This document shows positions 11,106-22,798 of a stretch of 64,000 nt of DNA, piece by piece; within the stretch, counting starts at the first letter, position 1, and every line of letters begins with the position of its first letter. Below the pieces are notes generated by a model. It did no database searches. It had not been told where the DNA came from and saw nothing but the letters and a program-made list of their open reading frames with translations. Origin of the DNA: Calendula officinalis (Eukaryota > Streptophyta > Magnoliopsida > Asterales > Asteraceae); the NCBI GenBank assembly GCA_963853835.1, contig OY970834.1:23256365-23320364 (forward strand). The letters are read 5' to 3'. Position numbers and translations under genes: made by a program.

Positions 11106-12911
11106 TGTAACGACCCGAAATTTGGTATTAAATAAATTGTGCAAAAATATGATAATTATGGATAAATCGTTTAAAGAACGTAGGAATTGGTTTCGTGTCG
11201 TTTGGAGACCGTATGAGAAAGTTATGGGCGAAACCGGGTCGAGACCTAGACCGAAAAATGCAGCCCTGCTGTACGAGGGAAGTTCACGGCGTGAACTATA
11301 GTTCACGATCGTGAACTCCCTCCAGGGATTGTTGTATCTGGCGATTGGAGATCACGACTGGTTACCGATCGCGAAGTTCGCGTGCAAGGGAAAGTTAGCG
11401 ACGCGAACTTAGTTCGCGTCGTGAACTATGGTCGAGCAGCTTTAAGTCAGGTTTTGGCTCATTTGATGCCATATCGAAACTCTAGCTTCTTCTTTGGCGA
11501 TTTCCGAGCTTGGAGGCTGATTGAGGTCGAATCCTTCACAAATCTTTGGTAGATTTCACTCCTAGTTGAAGATTAAAGGTATATCTTCACTCTTTGATCC
11601 TTGTAGCTTAAGATCTATGTGTTTGGATGTAAGAGTTTGAAACCCTAGTTCATGGGGTTATGGATTATGGTGATATAAATGATGGATACACTTAATAGAT
11701 GGTGTATTATCAAAGGAAACAAGTGTATGATTATGATTTGTAAGAATCTTAAGGGTTGGTTAAACCTAGGGTTTGGTAAATCACCATATTTGGGGGAAAA
11801 GTGTTACTAAGTGTTATCTAGAGATAGATGAACACAATAGTAGTAGTATGTGATGTTGATAATCTTATGATTATTGTTTAAGGCATTTGGTGAGATCTTA
11901 GAAGGTTGACCGAATTGTGATGCAAGGAGATTGACGTAAGGAATACGGTTGGAGCATTTTATTGCTAAGGTGAGTACATGTGAACTTTAAAACTGGGTAC
12001 ATAGCGGTAAAGAAATATTTTTAATATGTGACTATTAATGATAAACTAGTTATTTAATTTCTCTATATTAACTAGTTGCTTGATTTTGTGAATACTAAGT
12101 GAGACTAGTATATGGATAGTTTGCATGTTGGCCTTATGGCATTGATGATGGATGTGACATATAGTCACATGAAATAGTTAAGACGGGTAGTTTGAAATAG
12201 GACAGGTACATGATAGATTCGGAGGCATTCTGAATTATCATGGTATCTTTAAACTGGTGGATTGGAGGCATTCCGATCACCTAACACGATGTTGGATCTC
12301 ACTGAATTGGAGGCATTCTGATTAGTGAGATAAGATGGGTCACCTTGCTTGGACAAGGTGACAAAGGGGGTTCTACTGAACTGGAGGCATTCTGGTTAGT
12401 AGGACAAAAATGGGGTCTCGTTGGATTGGAGGCATTCCGAACAACTTGACGGGTCGATTAGGCTATGATTGAATGTGATGGGATTACCGAGGAGGTGATC
12501 GATGTATATGAATGTGTTAGGGGTACCGCGGAGGTAACCATAGTATATAAATATGTATGTCTATATATATATTTAGTATGTGTAATCATTTATATATTAA
12601 TGTCGGGTCTAAAACCCATGTATCTCATGAGACAATTTTGTCTTACGTACTATGTTTGTTTGTGATGCTATGTACTCAGGTTTGGGAGCTAAGGATTAGG
12701 TGCGTTTCCTAGTGAAGGCGCACGGGTTTAGTAGAGATAGCAAGGTGGATTTACGTTTGGCTTTGGTTATGATATATTTTGTAACACCACTAGTGACTTT
12801 TATTTTATACCAAGGTTTTTGTAAATCCATATTTTGGGACAATACTCTAAATGATTTAAATTTAAAAGGATTTTACGGAAATATTTTGTATTAAAAATTT
12901 GAGGTGTTACA
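11106..12911 (+). repeat. complete 3' LTR of the element
   Basis: This 1806-bp sequence starts TGTAACGACC and ends GGTGTTACA. It is identical to units 1 and 2 until about 11806 (AAGTGTTA) and then continues as true LTR. A TATA-like ATAGTATATAAATATG lies near 12539. Five copies of GGAGGCATTC occur at 12221, 12264, 12309, 12383 and 12428. Confidence 0.75.
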
Positions 12912-12916
12912 TCGAT

Positions 12917-14532
12917 TGTATTTTGATGAAGATGGCTTTTGGTATTCGGTGGCGGGGATGGAGGATTTACACGTTATGATTGAGAAAGCGGTGACTGATA
13001 GGCGGATTATAGCGGCTTCGGTTGGTAATGATAATTTATTTATTTCTCACTTATTTTATGCGGACGATGTGATGTTCATATTGGATTGGAGTCAGGCTAA
13101 TATTCATGGGATTGTTGATGTTTTGGAGGATTTTTATGGTCAATCCGGGTTAAAAATTAATATGGCAAAATATCAATTGATCGGTATTGGTATGTCAGAC
13201 GAGGAAGTGGAGAATGTGTGTGTGGCTAATGGTTGTACTAAAGGTGATAATTCGTTTGATTATCTTGGTTTGCAGTTTGGGGGTAGTAGCCGTACATCTC
13301 GGAATTGGGATGTGATTTGTGATAGATTGCGGAAAAAAATATCAAATTTTAAGGCTAATATGCTTTCGATTGGTGGTAGGTTAACTCTGATTAAATCAGT
13401 GTTAGGGAGTTTGGACATTTATTGGATGTCCATTTTTCGGGCTCCGGTTGGTGTCATTAAAAAGATGGAACAACTTAGAGCTCAATTCTTGTGGGGTGGG
13501 AATGAAAAAGAAAGAAAAATGAGTTGGGTGAAATGGAATACGTGTTTGGCTTCAAAATAAAATGGTGGTTTGGGCATTGCAAGTCTTGACTCTTTAAACT
13601 TAGCTCTTTTATTGAAGTGGAGATGTCAGTTTTATAATGAAAAGGAGACGCTTTGGTGTCGGTTAATTCAAGCAATTCATGGAGATGAGGGTGGTTTTAG
13701 TAGTGTCAATGATCCGTCAAACAAAAAAGGTATTTGGAATAATATAATTGGCACCGTTAAATACTTGCATGATAAAAGAATTGTAGATTATAACGTCTTA
13801 AAGTATAGTTTGGTAAACGGTGAATCTATCAAATTTTGGATGGATACTAGGAGAGGTAATATGCCTTTTTGTATTTTATTCAATCGGTTATTTTGGTTAG
13901 AGTTAAATGCCTTTTGTAAGGTTAAAGATAGGCGGAGGAATGGCGGTTGGTGTTTTAATTGGGGAAGACATATTCGAGACGGAGTTGAAAATGAATAATT
14001 TGATAATCTTATTTCGTTAATTAGTGATGTTCATATTAATGAAGGTATGGACAAAGTATGTTGGAATTTGGGAGATAGTTGCGAGTTTACGGTTGGGGGT
14101 ACAAAAATATTATAAATGCTTGCCTTTTCCCTGGTTCGGATGGAGATAGAATCAATTATGTGTCCTATGTGTAATTCAAACATGGAATCGGCTTCATATG
14201 TGCTGTTCTCGTGCGTATTGGCTAAGGAGGTTTGGCGGGCGGTTTATCAATGGTGTAATTTACAAGATTGGGTTAGTGAGTCGTTTGTGCAATGGTGGCA
14301 GAATTGTATTACGGTTCCTATTACTAATTCGAGAAGATTGAAAATGCATGCGATTGGTTTCACGTCTTGTTGGATGATTTGGAGATATAGGAATTCAGTG
14401 CTATTTGACAACGGTAAAATGCGTAGGTCAGACATAGTGAATAGTATTAAGTTATTTTCTTATTCATGGATTGTACACCGGAATCATAGAATTCAGATTC
14501 TGTGGGTTGATTGGTTAATTAATCCTTTGTAA
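12917..14532 (+). pseudogene. LINE reverse transcriptase 3' part and zf-RVT domain
   Basis: After the LTR element the LINE frame resumes for about 12 codons. Roughly 60 residues normally found before MEDLHVMIEKA are missing. Then come HLFYADD (catalytic motif, near 13050), SGLKINMAK, YLGL and the thumb region. The C-terminal zinc-binding RVT domain (CPMCNSNMES, then VLFSC) lies at about 14160-14215. Stops or frame breaks occur at 13558, 13996 and 14113. This is an old, non-functional copy. Confidence 0.85.
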
Positions 14533-14689
14533 TGTTGGTTGTTTTTAGTTTAGTTTTTTGCTAGACTCACGTTTAATAAAAGTTTGGAGGTCTTCGGGGG
14601 GGGGGGGGTGGGGGGTGGGGTGATGGCAATGTCGAAGCTTCACCCGTTGCCTTCTTTTTGCTGTTTAAAAAAAAGCATGATGGAAAAAA

Positions 14690-14998
14690 GGTTTTCTTGC
14701 AAAGAATACCTCTATCTCCCTCTGAAGCCGACATGTTTCCTTTCAAGTTGAAAAGAAAACAGTTTCCGATTAGGCTAAGCTTTGCAATGACAATCAACAA
14801 AACCCAAGGACAAACAATTCCAAACGTGGGCGTTTATCTGCTGGAATCGATGTTCTAGCATGGGCAACTTTACGTTGCCCTTTCAAGAGGAATTTCACGT
14901 GACACGACAAAAATATTGGTAACTCCAGCAAAAAAAAATTAATCTCGACGGAGTTTACACAACAAACGTGGTGTATCGAGAGGTTTTACATGATGAGT
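14690..14998 (+). pseudogene. PIF1-like Helitron helicase, fragment after the LINE
   Basis: The helicase frame resumes exactly at the target duplication: FLQRIPLSPSEADMFPFKLK, then FAMTINKTQGQTIPNVGVYL (a conserved helicase motif), then YVALSRG. A TAG interrupts near 14857 and a frame shift follows the A-run near 14930. The ending DGVYT..YREVLHDE stops at about 14996. The equivalent part at 48479-48700 on the minus strand is slightly better preserved. Confidence 0.75.
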
Positions 14999-15250
14999 AA
15001 GACGCATAAACAGACATTTCTTTCCTGTATTTTTTACTTAATTAGGTTTATTGTTTTATAACAAGAAATTTTGGAGATGGATCATTTGTGTTATTATATA
15101 CTTCAACACATGTAATCAAACAACATTTCAACGCCAATGCTAATTATTGCTTTTTACCTCTGTTTTATACACAATTTTCATGTTTATATATTGTATTCGT
15201 TATAAAAATATGTAACCAATTGACTTTTAATTGCCACGAATATATAATTC

Positions 15251-15282
15251 GCAGCCGCCACATCACTCGGGTTTTAACCTAG
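15251..15282 (+). mobile_element. Helitron 3' terminus of the helicase relic
   Basis: A weak hairpin (CCGCCACATCACTCGG) is followed by GTTTTAAC and CTAG, then T. It aligns with the better-kept terminus at 48179-48207 (minus), which follows the other helicase copy at a similar distance, so this is the 3' end of the same Helitron family. Confidence 0.65.
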
Positions 15283-15955
15283 TCTTCTAAATACACCTAA
15301 GGATTTATATAGGACTCATGAAGTATCAAAAAATGATTGAGAAATTAAATGGTAATAAATATTGATTCGATTCACACGCCTATGGCATTCAATATAATCA
15401 ATGTTACAAAGTTTCTTCTTTATTCACGATGCGACATGAATAATATCAAATGATAATGGTCGATATTTCGCCAATAGTTATAAGGATAAAAGAGGTGATA
15501 GTTATTCAAAATAGCAAATCGTGATACTCCCTTATATAATGTAATTTATCTAGTATTATTTATCACATTATAACAATGTGAACGTTTATTGTACATATTT
15601 AAGTGATTTGGAAATTCTTTAATTAAAAGAATGTGAAAAAGTATTACTATTTGTTATGCCATTACATGATATTGTGTTTTGTAATAACAAACTTTTACTA
15701 ATAAAAAGAAAATAATATTTATCTTTGGATTTATTTTCGTAGAGCATAATATAACACTAATGCAACTTTTTATTAAAAAGTCGAAGCTGTATGTTTACTA
15801 AAAAAAGTTTTAATTTGGTCTCTAAGTCTTAAAGAATGCACGGATAATCCCTAATACCAAATATTGTTACACTTTTAATTCTTGATACTACCTCAATTAA
15901 TGATTGTTTAAGGGAAGGCAAAATCATCTTTTTATGTTATTTTTCTTATTAATTA

Positions 15956-16020
15956 CTATTCTATATCCCGTAATAAATCACGGATGACTTGTAAAAATTT
16001 TCATAATATTTTCACAATTT
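15956..16020 (-). mobile_element. Helitron-like 3' end, degenerate
   Basis: On the minus strand, TATTATGAAAATTTTTACAAGTC is followed by the hairpin CCGTGATTTATTACGG and ends ATAG before T. This matches the plus-strand terminus at 3150-3203 base for base over most of its length, with CTAG changed to ATAG. 15290-15950 holds no recognisable gene. Confidence 0.55.
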
Positions 16021-16321
16021 CATAGTCTACGACTTCCATAAATCACTACCATTTAAAAAAAATCATATGCAAAACAAATGTTATATTATCTTACAACATG
16101 AACTATAGAGGTGTTTACAATTAGCAATAAATAGCATTCCATCAAACTTACAATCTCTCATAAAGAATAGTTTTAAAATTTTGAAAAGATATATAGATAT
16201 TTATTAGTTTAAAAAGATATAAAATTAATTTAGAAATTTAGAAAGAATATAATAATAATTTATGAATTTTATAAAGATATAAAAAAATATATTTAATATT
16301 TGCTAGTAGTATTAGTTTTAA

Positions 16322-16352
16322 CAAGGAATAAAACATCCGCGCGTTGCCGCGG
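16322..16352 (-). mobile_element. Helitron-like 3' hairpin, degenerate
   Basis: On the minus strand, CCGCG-GCAACG-CGCGG is followed by ATGTTTTATTC and CTTG before T. The stem equals that of the terminus at 34717-34746. The end CTTG departs from the CTRR rule, so confidence is modest. Confidence 0.4.
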
Positions 16353-16359
16353 TTTTATT

Positions 16360-17850
16360 TTTTAATATAATTTTACATTGTTATAATATAAGTTTAATTT
16401 TCTAAGATAAATTTTACGTAGTTATAATGTATCTTTAGTTTAATAGACGATTTTTGGTGCTAGTTATCCAGATACAGAAGCGACCCCCATAGACTTTCGC
16501 TTTTGCGTTTCTCTAAAATTGCAATCATGGTAAAATCTTAGTTTATTTATTCATTTATAAATAATTAAATGAAATTCTTGCGAGTTATTTAAATTTATTT
16601 TTGTAAGAATAATATATTTAAATTACAGAATCTATATATTATATTTTTATAATCAAATATAAATAAATTATATACATTAGTAACTTACCAAAATACTCAA
16701 CTATATATATATTAACTGATAATTAATAGCATGTGATGATAAAAATTAACTCACATAGTGTTTCGAGATTCCGTTCATTACTAAGAGCTTACTATTATGG
16801 TTAATTTTCTAAAGCTTATTAATGTTCTATTTTTGTTTAGATATCAATTAGTAATTGTTATAATAAAGATGTCTTCTTATAATATACTGTATGATGATAA
16901 TGAAATTCAGAGTATTTTACATGCATATTTCAAGGATTAATGGGCTAACATGGGGGATTCTAGTTAAATTCTCGGGAACAGGGGATAGTGTGTGGAGGTG
17001 TGTTTGGCTCTTTAAGATTGTTCATTTGTTTGTACATTATGCAATCCTGTGTTATACCTTTCTTTTCACATTATATTTTCTTTGGTTGTTAAGTTTTCTG
17101 AACATGCACGTGGCGTCATATGACCACATAACACCACCGTCCGTTCTCTGTTGATTGTTTCCCTGTTATTTAAACTCCGTTCATAAATTGTAATGAACAG
17201 TTCTTTTAGAATGAGTATTGTATTATATATAAATGAAACAACAACTAAATCCCACCTTGAGAAGTGGAAGCAAAAATATCCTAATTTTTGCTTACATAAT
17301 CAATTATACAAGTTTAATCATTTAACTATGGGTTTCGTGTAGGCAGTTAAGCTAACAGTTAATTCTTTCTTCTGTTGTTAATTTTGATACATTAACTTTT
17401 TATGATCCGTACTTCTAAATTAACACACTCATACTAACATCTATTCATTTTTTTTTTTTTATCATTTTGATATTTTGCATAAAATATATTGCATAATGTA
17501 CAAGTCTCAACTACACTCATTTTTGTCTCTACTCGTCGCTTCCTTCAGTTAACCGACTAAATCCTAAGAATCCTCAAAAGTGACGAGTAAAGAAGTGGGT
17601 AGTCTCAAGTCCCAGTGACCGCTTCAAACCGAGGTTATAAAAAATATATAATTGATAATATGAAAAAGATCATTTAAAAAACTATAATCAATGTGTATCA
17701 TCCAATAACTAAAAGACTACTTCATAGTTCATAATTCATACTTCATACTTCATACCCCTAATTAAATATATGAACTTTAAAACATTCTACACAAAGGTTA
17801 TTTGCACATCAAAAAACTGCTTCCAACCTCCTAAATCTCTCAAAAAACTC
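16360..17850. other. no gene seen
   Basis: Strongly AT-rich intergenic sequence. An open stretch at 16891-17154 has no recognisable similarity. The last ~100 bases lie just downstream of the F-box gene and may hold its 3' UTR. Confidence 0.4.
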
Positions 17851-17853
17851 ATT

Positions 17854-19416
17854 TCACTTAGGACATATCATCACAGAATCCACACACAGTCCACCTTTAG
17901 TGTGTGTACAATCAATCTGCATCATCGAAAACTTAATCTTCATCGGCACCTTTGAATCCTCAACCACAAAACTACCAACCCGATAAAGATTCCACATTCC
18001 TGGTGAGGTCAAATAGCATTGAGATATCGCTTGTTGACCATCAGAAGTTGACAGCTGGAATCTCACCGGCTTTATATCCCACCCGTGAATCTGACCGGAA
18101 TTGCAAATCTTCCGCCCGAACCACCTGCCCAACCGCCCCAATTGCAGCCGGAAATAGAGGTTGTAGGTTCCCACCGGGAACGGGAACTCCACTTCCCCGT
18201 CTACTTCAAACCACCAAATTTGTTGCAAATAGGCCACGGAATGAAACCTAAATTCAAGAAAATATTTTTTTTTTTGTTAATTTCACATAATGAATTAATG
18301 ATAATAAAGTTGTTAATGGTTTTTGTATAAGTTGTTGCTAATTTACCTAGATTCATCAGTTGGAATTCGACTCCAGTATCTTCGATCTTCGATTCCGGTT
18401 ATTGACATGCCGTTAAACGATATTAAAACACATGGTTTTCCTGTGCCCTTATGTAACCAAACTTTCTGCACAAGTTCAAGAATTTAATTAAAAGCTGAAA
18501 ACAAAATCACATAAATTTAGTGATTATTGGGAGGTTTGTACTTTATATACCACAACTTTTACTTTATTCACCATAAGGAGAATCAAGATTTTATAAAATA
18601 AGATACCTAATTTTGCACTCTTTTTGCCTCAAAATGTTTTCTTACAACCCATAAACAAAAAGCTCAAAAATTTCATATAAGTAGCTAACTTTACAAAAAT
18701 TATCCAATTTTGAGTTATGCTTATGTTAAGACTTAAAACTCTTTGATTCTCACAAACCCATATCGATAAAAAATACAAATTAAACATATTTAACCAAGTT
18801 AAGCATATATCACACAAAGCACCCTCCTTTTGTGCTCACATACAAAAAAGCAACACACGATTTCACCAAAATATTGAAATGTTGCATTTTTTCTGTGAAT
18901 TTCATTGTTTCTTGGGCCAAAATCAGATCCCATAAAACAAAATGAATTCCATTTAATGACTCATATAAGCAATTGCATACTTTGTGAGTTAAAAACTTCG
19001 AATTCATCGTCATATCAAAAACCCTGATCAATAAACATTTTAATTACAAATAAAAATTAAAAAGTTCTAACCTTTGTGTCACCATCAATGGAATTAGGTT
19101 GAGACAATTTTGCATAAATATCTTTTTTGCATAAATTTGAAGGCAATTTATCATCATCATCATCACGATTGAACACCCTTGATGTAACAGAATTATAATT
19201 CTCAGGCAATTTTGATTCCCATACAAAATCAGCCGATGAAGCACCACGAAAAGCACGATTAACACCGGCGAGCCTACAGATGTCTTGTGGGTTTAAGTGC
19301 ACAAGAATAGAACCCACCACACTTTCCGGTAAATCGCCCAGACAGGTTTCCGGCGAGACCGCCGGAGCAGAGGCCGTGCTGCACATAACAAGAAATGAAG
19401 AAAAACCAGACCCCAT
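17854..19416 (-). CDS. PP2-A13: F-box protein with PP2 lectin-like domain (PP2-A13 type)
   Basis: Three exons are seen: 19416-19072, 18465-18347 and 18247-17854. The introns are 606 bp (AAAG|GTTAG..GCAG) and 99 bp (CTAG|GTAAAT..TTTAG). The joined frame gives 285 residues, close to the family length of about 290. Residues 26-72 are the F-box (LGDLPESVVGSILVHLNPQD, then SSADFVWESKLP), which binds SKP1 in an SCF ubiquitin ligase. From residue ~115 the phloem-protein-2 lectin-like domain follows: RRYWSRIPTDESRF, YLQQIWWFEVDGE, FGRKICN, HGWDIKPVRFQLSTSD and the C-terminal CTHTKGGLCVDSVMI. The PP2 part is thought to recognise glycans or partners of target proteins. The ATG at 19416 gives the family start MGSG; the frame also opens five codons upstream but only at GTG. 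No stop or shift is seen. Assignment to A13 rather than A12, A14 or A15 is by similarity I recall. Confidence 0.93.
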
Positions 19417-19439
19417 TGGATCGAACAACACGAAGCTTT

Positions 19440-20870
19440 ATATTAAAAATATGAAATTTTTAATGGGTGTTGTTTTATTTTCTGGATTTGATTGGAATCA
19501 AATCGGATTTGAGATTTTCTTTAGGAGAGAGGGAGTGAAAAATAAAGAGGGGAAGATCGGATTGTCCATTACGTTTTCATTTATAGCAGTGGATGGTAAG
19601 AGGTTTTTAATTATAAATTGGATTAGGATCAATTAAAAATAAAAGTTTTTTTTAGATTATTTGGATAATCTCCTTGAAAATATAAAAAAATATAGTTGAA
19701 AAAATAACAAACTAATAAACCATTTTTACAAGCTTAATTGGTCTGTATAAAAATCAATTTAATAATATAATTTGGATATATGGTGAAATGGATAAAATAA
19801 ATTCCTTTAGAATATGTGCTTAAACTAATTTTATGTCAGCTAATAAATACTTAAAAACTTTTAAATTTATTTTTTAATAAATTATATTGTGTACATATGT
19901 TACTCTATCCGTCCCAATATTAGTGTGCACATGACAAAAACACATAGTTTAAGAAAACACCATTAATTGCACTATTTTACCAATCAAATTTTCTCTTTTC
20001 CACTTAAATTAATTTTGATTGATTGAAATTTTGGAGTAGATAATTATTTTATGACAAATAAAAATAAAAATTTGGACAATAAAATTAGGAACAAATGGAA
20101 TATTTGATTTGAAATAATAAGATCAAAATGGAAGTTACTACTTATAAGAGAAGCAGTAGTTGTTCCTACTATTTGTTCATACTAATTTTCCTATATACTA
20201 GATTAGAATAAGTGTCAAATTAAGTGATGATACATTTAGAAAAAATTTGTAGATTATACATGTCATGTTTAGAAGTTGATAAAAATATGGTTAAGAAGAA
20301 ATACAATTTATCTACTTAAAATTTTATGAAGTCATAATCCGTTTAAATTGGGTCAAAGCAAATATATATAATAAGGTAATAATATTTGACACATATAAAT
20401 ATTAATTTAATGTAACAGAGGATAGTAAACATTGCACTTTATTTAGTCAAGCATATTAATGAAACTGTCGCAATAGCAATTTAATGAAAAGAATTGTTGA
20501 TTGTGACTAATTAGCAATGTAATGGTAGATTAATCATCTCGCTACCTTGAAAAATCAGTGTCACTAAATTAAGTTGCGTTGAATTATGACTAAATGTTTC
20601 TAAGTTAGAAATTTAAAGTAACAGCGACATGTATGGCCTGCCACACATATGTCGACCAACTATAGGGGCTTGGTTCTTAAACGTATATCTTGTGACCAAC
20701 AACACTTGTTGGCTAGTTTAAAACGCGATTCTCATCAACTGACATATATAATTCCTTGTAAATTCACAAATGTTGTTTTTGAGTTTGGAAATCCATATTT
20801 ACTTCGCTTTAGGTATCGACTAGTCAGAATGGACAACTAATGTCTGTATATGCTTGGAGAAATGATATTT
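19440..20870. other. F-box gene upstream region, no other gene seen
   Basis: The first few hundred bases should contain the promoter of the F-box gene; a TATA-like AATATAAAG lies just before the start, at about 19438. A worn MITE-like patch (CTCTATCCGTCCC) is near 19903. The rest is AT-rich without recognisable features. Confidence 0.35.
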
Positions 20871-20871
20871 G

Positions 20872-21086
20872 GGTGTTGTTTGTTAAGCCTCTTAATGATT
20901 CAGTTAAAAGGACAACCTTTTAATCGGACAAATTTAGAGCGTTTTGCAAGACCTCTTAATCAGTCTCTGAATCAAAAATTGAACATGTTCTGCCTCTTAA
21001 TCAGACAGATGTAAGAGGAAGTCTAAATCATTCAGACATCTGCATCATTCAGATATTAATCATTCAGATGCTACCAAACAACACCT
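20872..21086. mobile_element. hAT-like MITE
   Basis: The termini GGTGTTGTTTG and CAAACAACACC are perfect inverted repeats. The interior carries repeated TTCAGA/CTCTTAAT subterminal motifs on both strands, typical of small hAT-type MITEs in plants. No clear 8-bp target duplication was found. Confidence 0.6.
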
Positions 21087-21243
21087 TAGTCCTACTATAT
21101 GGTCCTACTCATAGTCCTACCCACTTGATAGGATGATATATGTAATCCACTAATTCTCTCTTCTAATATTATCCTTTGATTTTTACACATGTTTTCATCT
21201 AATTAGTAGGACTAGATTGTAGGACTGAATATCATTACTCATA
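21087..21243. mobile_element. MITE, same family as 1836-2016
   Basis: It shares CCTACCCACTTGATAGGATGA, TCTAATATTATCCTTTGATT and TAATTAGTAGGACTA with the 1836 copy, and ends in GACTGAATATCATTACTC. The left end is worn. 21245-22005 holds no recognisable gene. Confidence 0.5.
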
Positions 21244-22006
21244 TACTTTCCTGATATGCGTGCACCATATATTTTCTATAGGTTTGAAGTGACTGCCATT
21301 GCACTACTTTAACTATTTCTTCAAATTCATCTTTAACTTGTTAAATGGTCCTATGAAATATTGATCTACAGTGTCATATAACTAATCTAAGTATGTGGAC
21401 CCTATATCTGTACATCAAAACCTTAACTTCAAACAGTTAACAAGTTAAACTTTTTATATAGCGAGTAGCTTTACCAAATGTATTGACATTAACTATATAG
21501 CTTCTTAGTTATTTAGAGTATTATTAATTGATTGTAATCGCTAAATCTGTAAACAGTGGATGACTAAGACCGACATAAACAGATAAAATTTTACAACTTC
21601 TTTTGTAGATTTTTAACAAACAAACACATATCGTGTTTTTGTAATTGATTAATGGTAATGTTTATTTTTGTTGTGTTTAGAAGTAGAAATACACATTGAT
21701 AGTTTGATTAAGTGTTCACAAATATATTTAATCTCTCGCTTATGACTTTATATGTAACAGAATTTTACTTTTAACAATTAATGTAACCACCCTCCTAATT
21801 GAAGTAAGAGGTGACGTGACTACGATTACGTTGATATGTTAGTTGAGCTGGCTAATGATGTGACATTTTATATGTTTGACGTTAACAAAATTACTAGTTA
21901 GTTGATAAAGAAGAAACTCACACTTGCAAGGAAATGAAATTTTATATATAATGATAGTAATTATATAAGATAGTAATCTTTTAAAGGATCGTGTGCGTAT
22001 TAACAA

Positions 22007-22209
22007 AAGGGTTTTTCTAATTCATGCCCTAAGAGCATGAGATTAGAAGCATTGATTGAAGTTATATTTACCTTTTATATTGAAAATTGCATTTAGTAGT
22101 TGTAAATATTAGACTTCATTTAATGCATTTTTTGATTTGTTAGGAAATGTTTTGTTCATTTAATGCTTCTAATCTCATGCCCTTAGGGCATGAGTTAGCC
22201 AAACCCTTA
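22007..22209. mobile_element. inverted-repeat MITE (TIR about 48 bp)
   Basis: Left AAGGGTTTTTCTAATTCATG followed by CCCTAAGAGCATGAGATTAG is mirrored on the right by CTAATCTCATGCCCTTAGGG and CATGAGTTAGCCAAACCCTT. The short centre is AT-rich and non-coding. Arms and centre together could fold into one hairpin. Confidence 0.65.
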
Positions 22210-22442
22210 ATAAAATGCTAAACACGACTGAAATTATTGTTACACGTTATTTAGTTGGCTTAATTACATTACTTTCTAGGTGTGTCATTTTTACCATTTT
22301 TTATTTCATTATACTTTTATCTCTAATTTTCATTTTAACCCTTTCTAGTTTTAACATTTAATTATATAATATATTACTAAATCTTTTAACATTCAATTAT
22401 ATAATATATTATTAATCTTCATAATTAATTGGTTTAAATCAA

Positions 22443-22650
22443 TTGGTCACAAATGATATCCTTATAGGTTTTTCTTTAAAAGGTATTGAGTTCATAACTT
22501 GTTTTAGGCATTCTTTGAAGATACAAAATGTATTTGGGTTTATTTCCAAAATAACGAGAAAGATTCGAAGAAGACATACTGTCCGTTTGGATGTCGCTGC
22601 ACAACTCGAACTACTAACTAACTTATTGTTCCAAAAAAAAAAACATTTTC
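22443..22650 (+). repeat. degenerate SINE with A-tail
   Basis: GATTCGAAGAAGACATACTG, then CCGTTTGGATGTCGCTGC, and an ending of CTTATTGTTCC plus a run of As match the 3' half of the SINE at 2381-2566. The tRNA-like head is badly worn. Confidence 0.5.
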
Positions 22651-22798
22651 ATGATTGTCTGAAAATCGTTTATAAAATAAATTTTAACTTCTATCAAGAT
22701 CTTTACATTTTTATTATTTTATTTTTACCAATATCCAATTACAATAATAATTACATCATTATTTGATATGTTCACAATTATATTATTTTTACTTTTTA

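Larger units (their letters stand above)
7391..12911 (+). mobile_element. LTR-retrotransposon derivative rearranged into a tandem array
   Basis: The whole block starts TGTAACGACC, ends GGTGTTACA, and is flanked by a perfect 5-bp target duplication TCGAT (7386-7390 and 12912-12916). It therefore entered the LINE as a single LTR element. It contains two tandem units of 1857 and 1858 bp followed by one complete LTR. Each unit is the first ~700 bp of the LTR joined to ~1160 bp of 3' internal sequence ending in a polypurine tract. No gag or pol remains. The TGTAAC ends and tract layout fit the Ty3/gypsy superfamily. Confidence 0.8.
6889..14673 (+). mobile_element. LINE (non-LTR retrotransposon), interrupted by an LTR element
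   Basis: The element is flanked by AGCATGCTGGAAAAAA (6873-6888) and AGCATGATGGAAAAAA (14674-14689), a 16-bp target duplication with one mismatch. It ends in a short A-tail. It is 5' truncated and begins inside the reverse transcriptase. The first 70 bases (6889-6958) are filler copied from the target site. The body is split at 7391-12911 by a later insertion. LINEs move by target-primed reverse transcription; this copy is inactive. Confidence 0.85.

Noticed and set aside
16891..17154. An 87-residue hydrophobic frame
   Set aside because: The composition follows the AT-rich background and no family is recognised.
17952..18330. Plus-strand frames of 81-99 residues
   Set aside because: Antisense shadows of the third exon of the F-box/PP2 gene, whose family match is strong.
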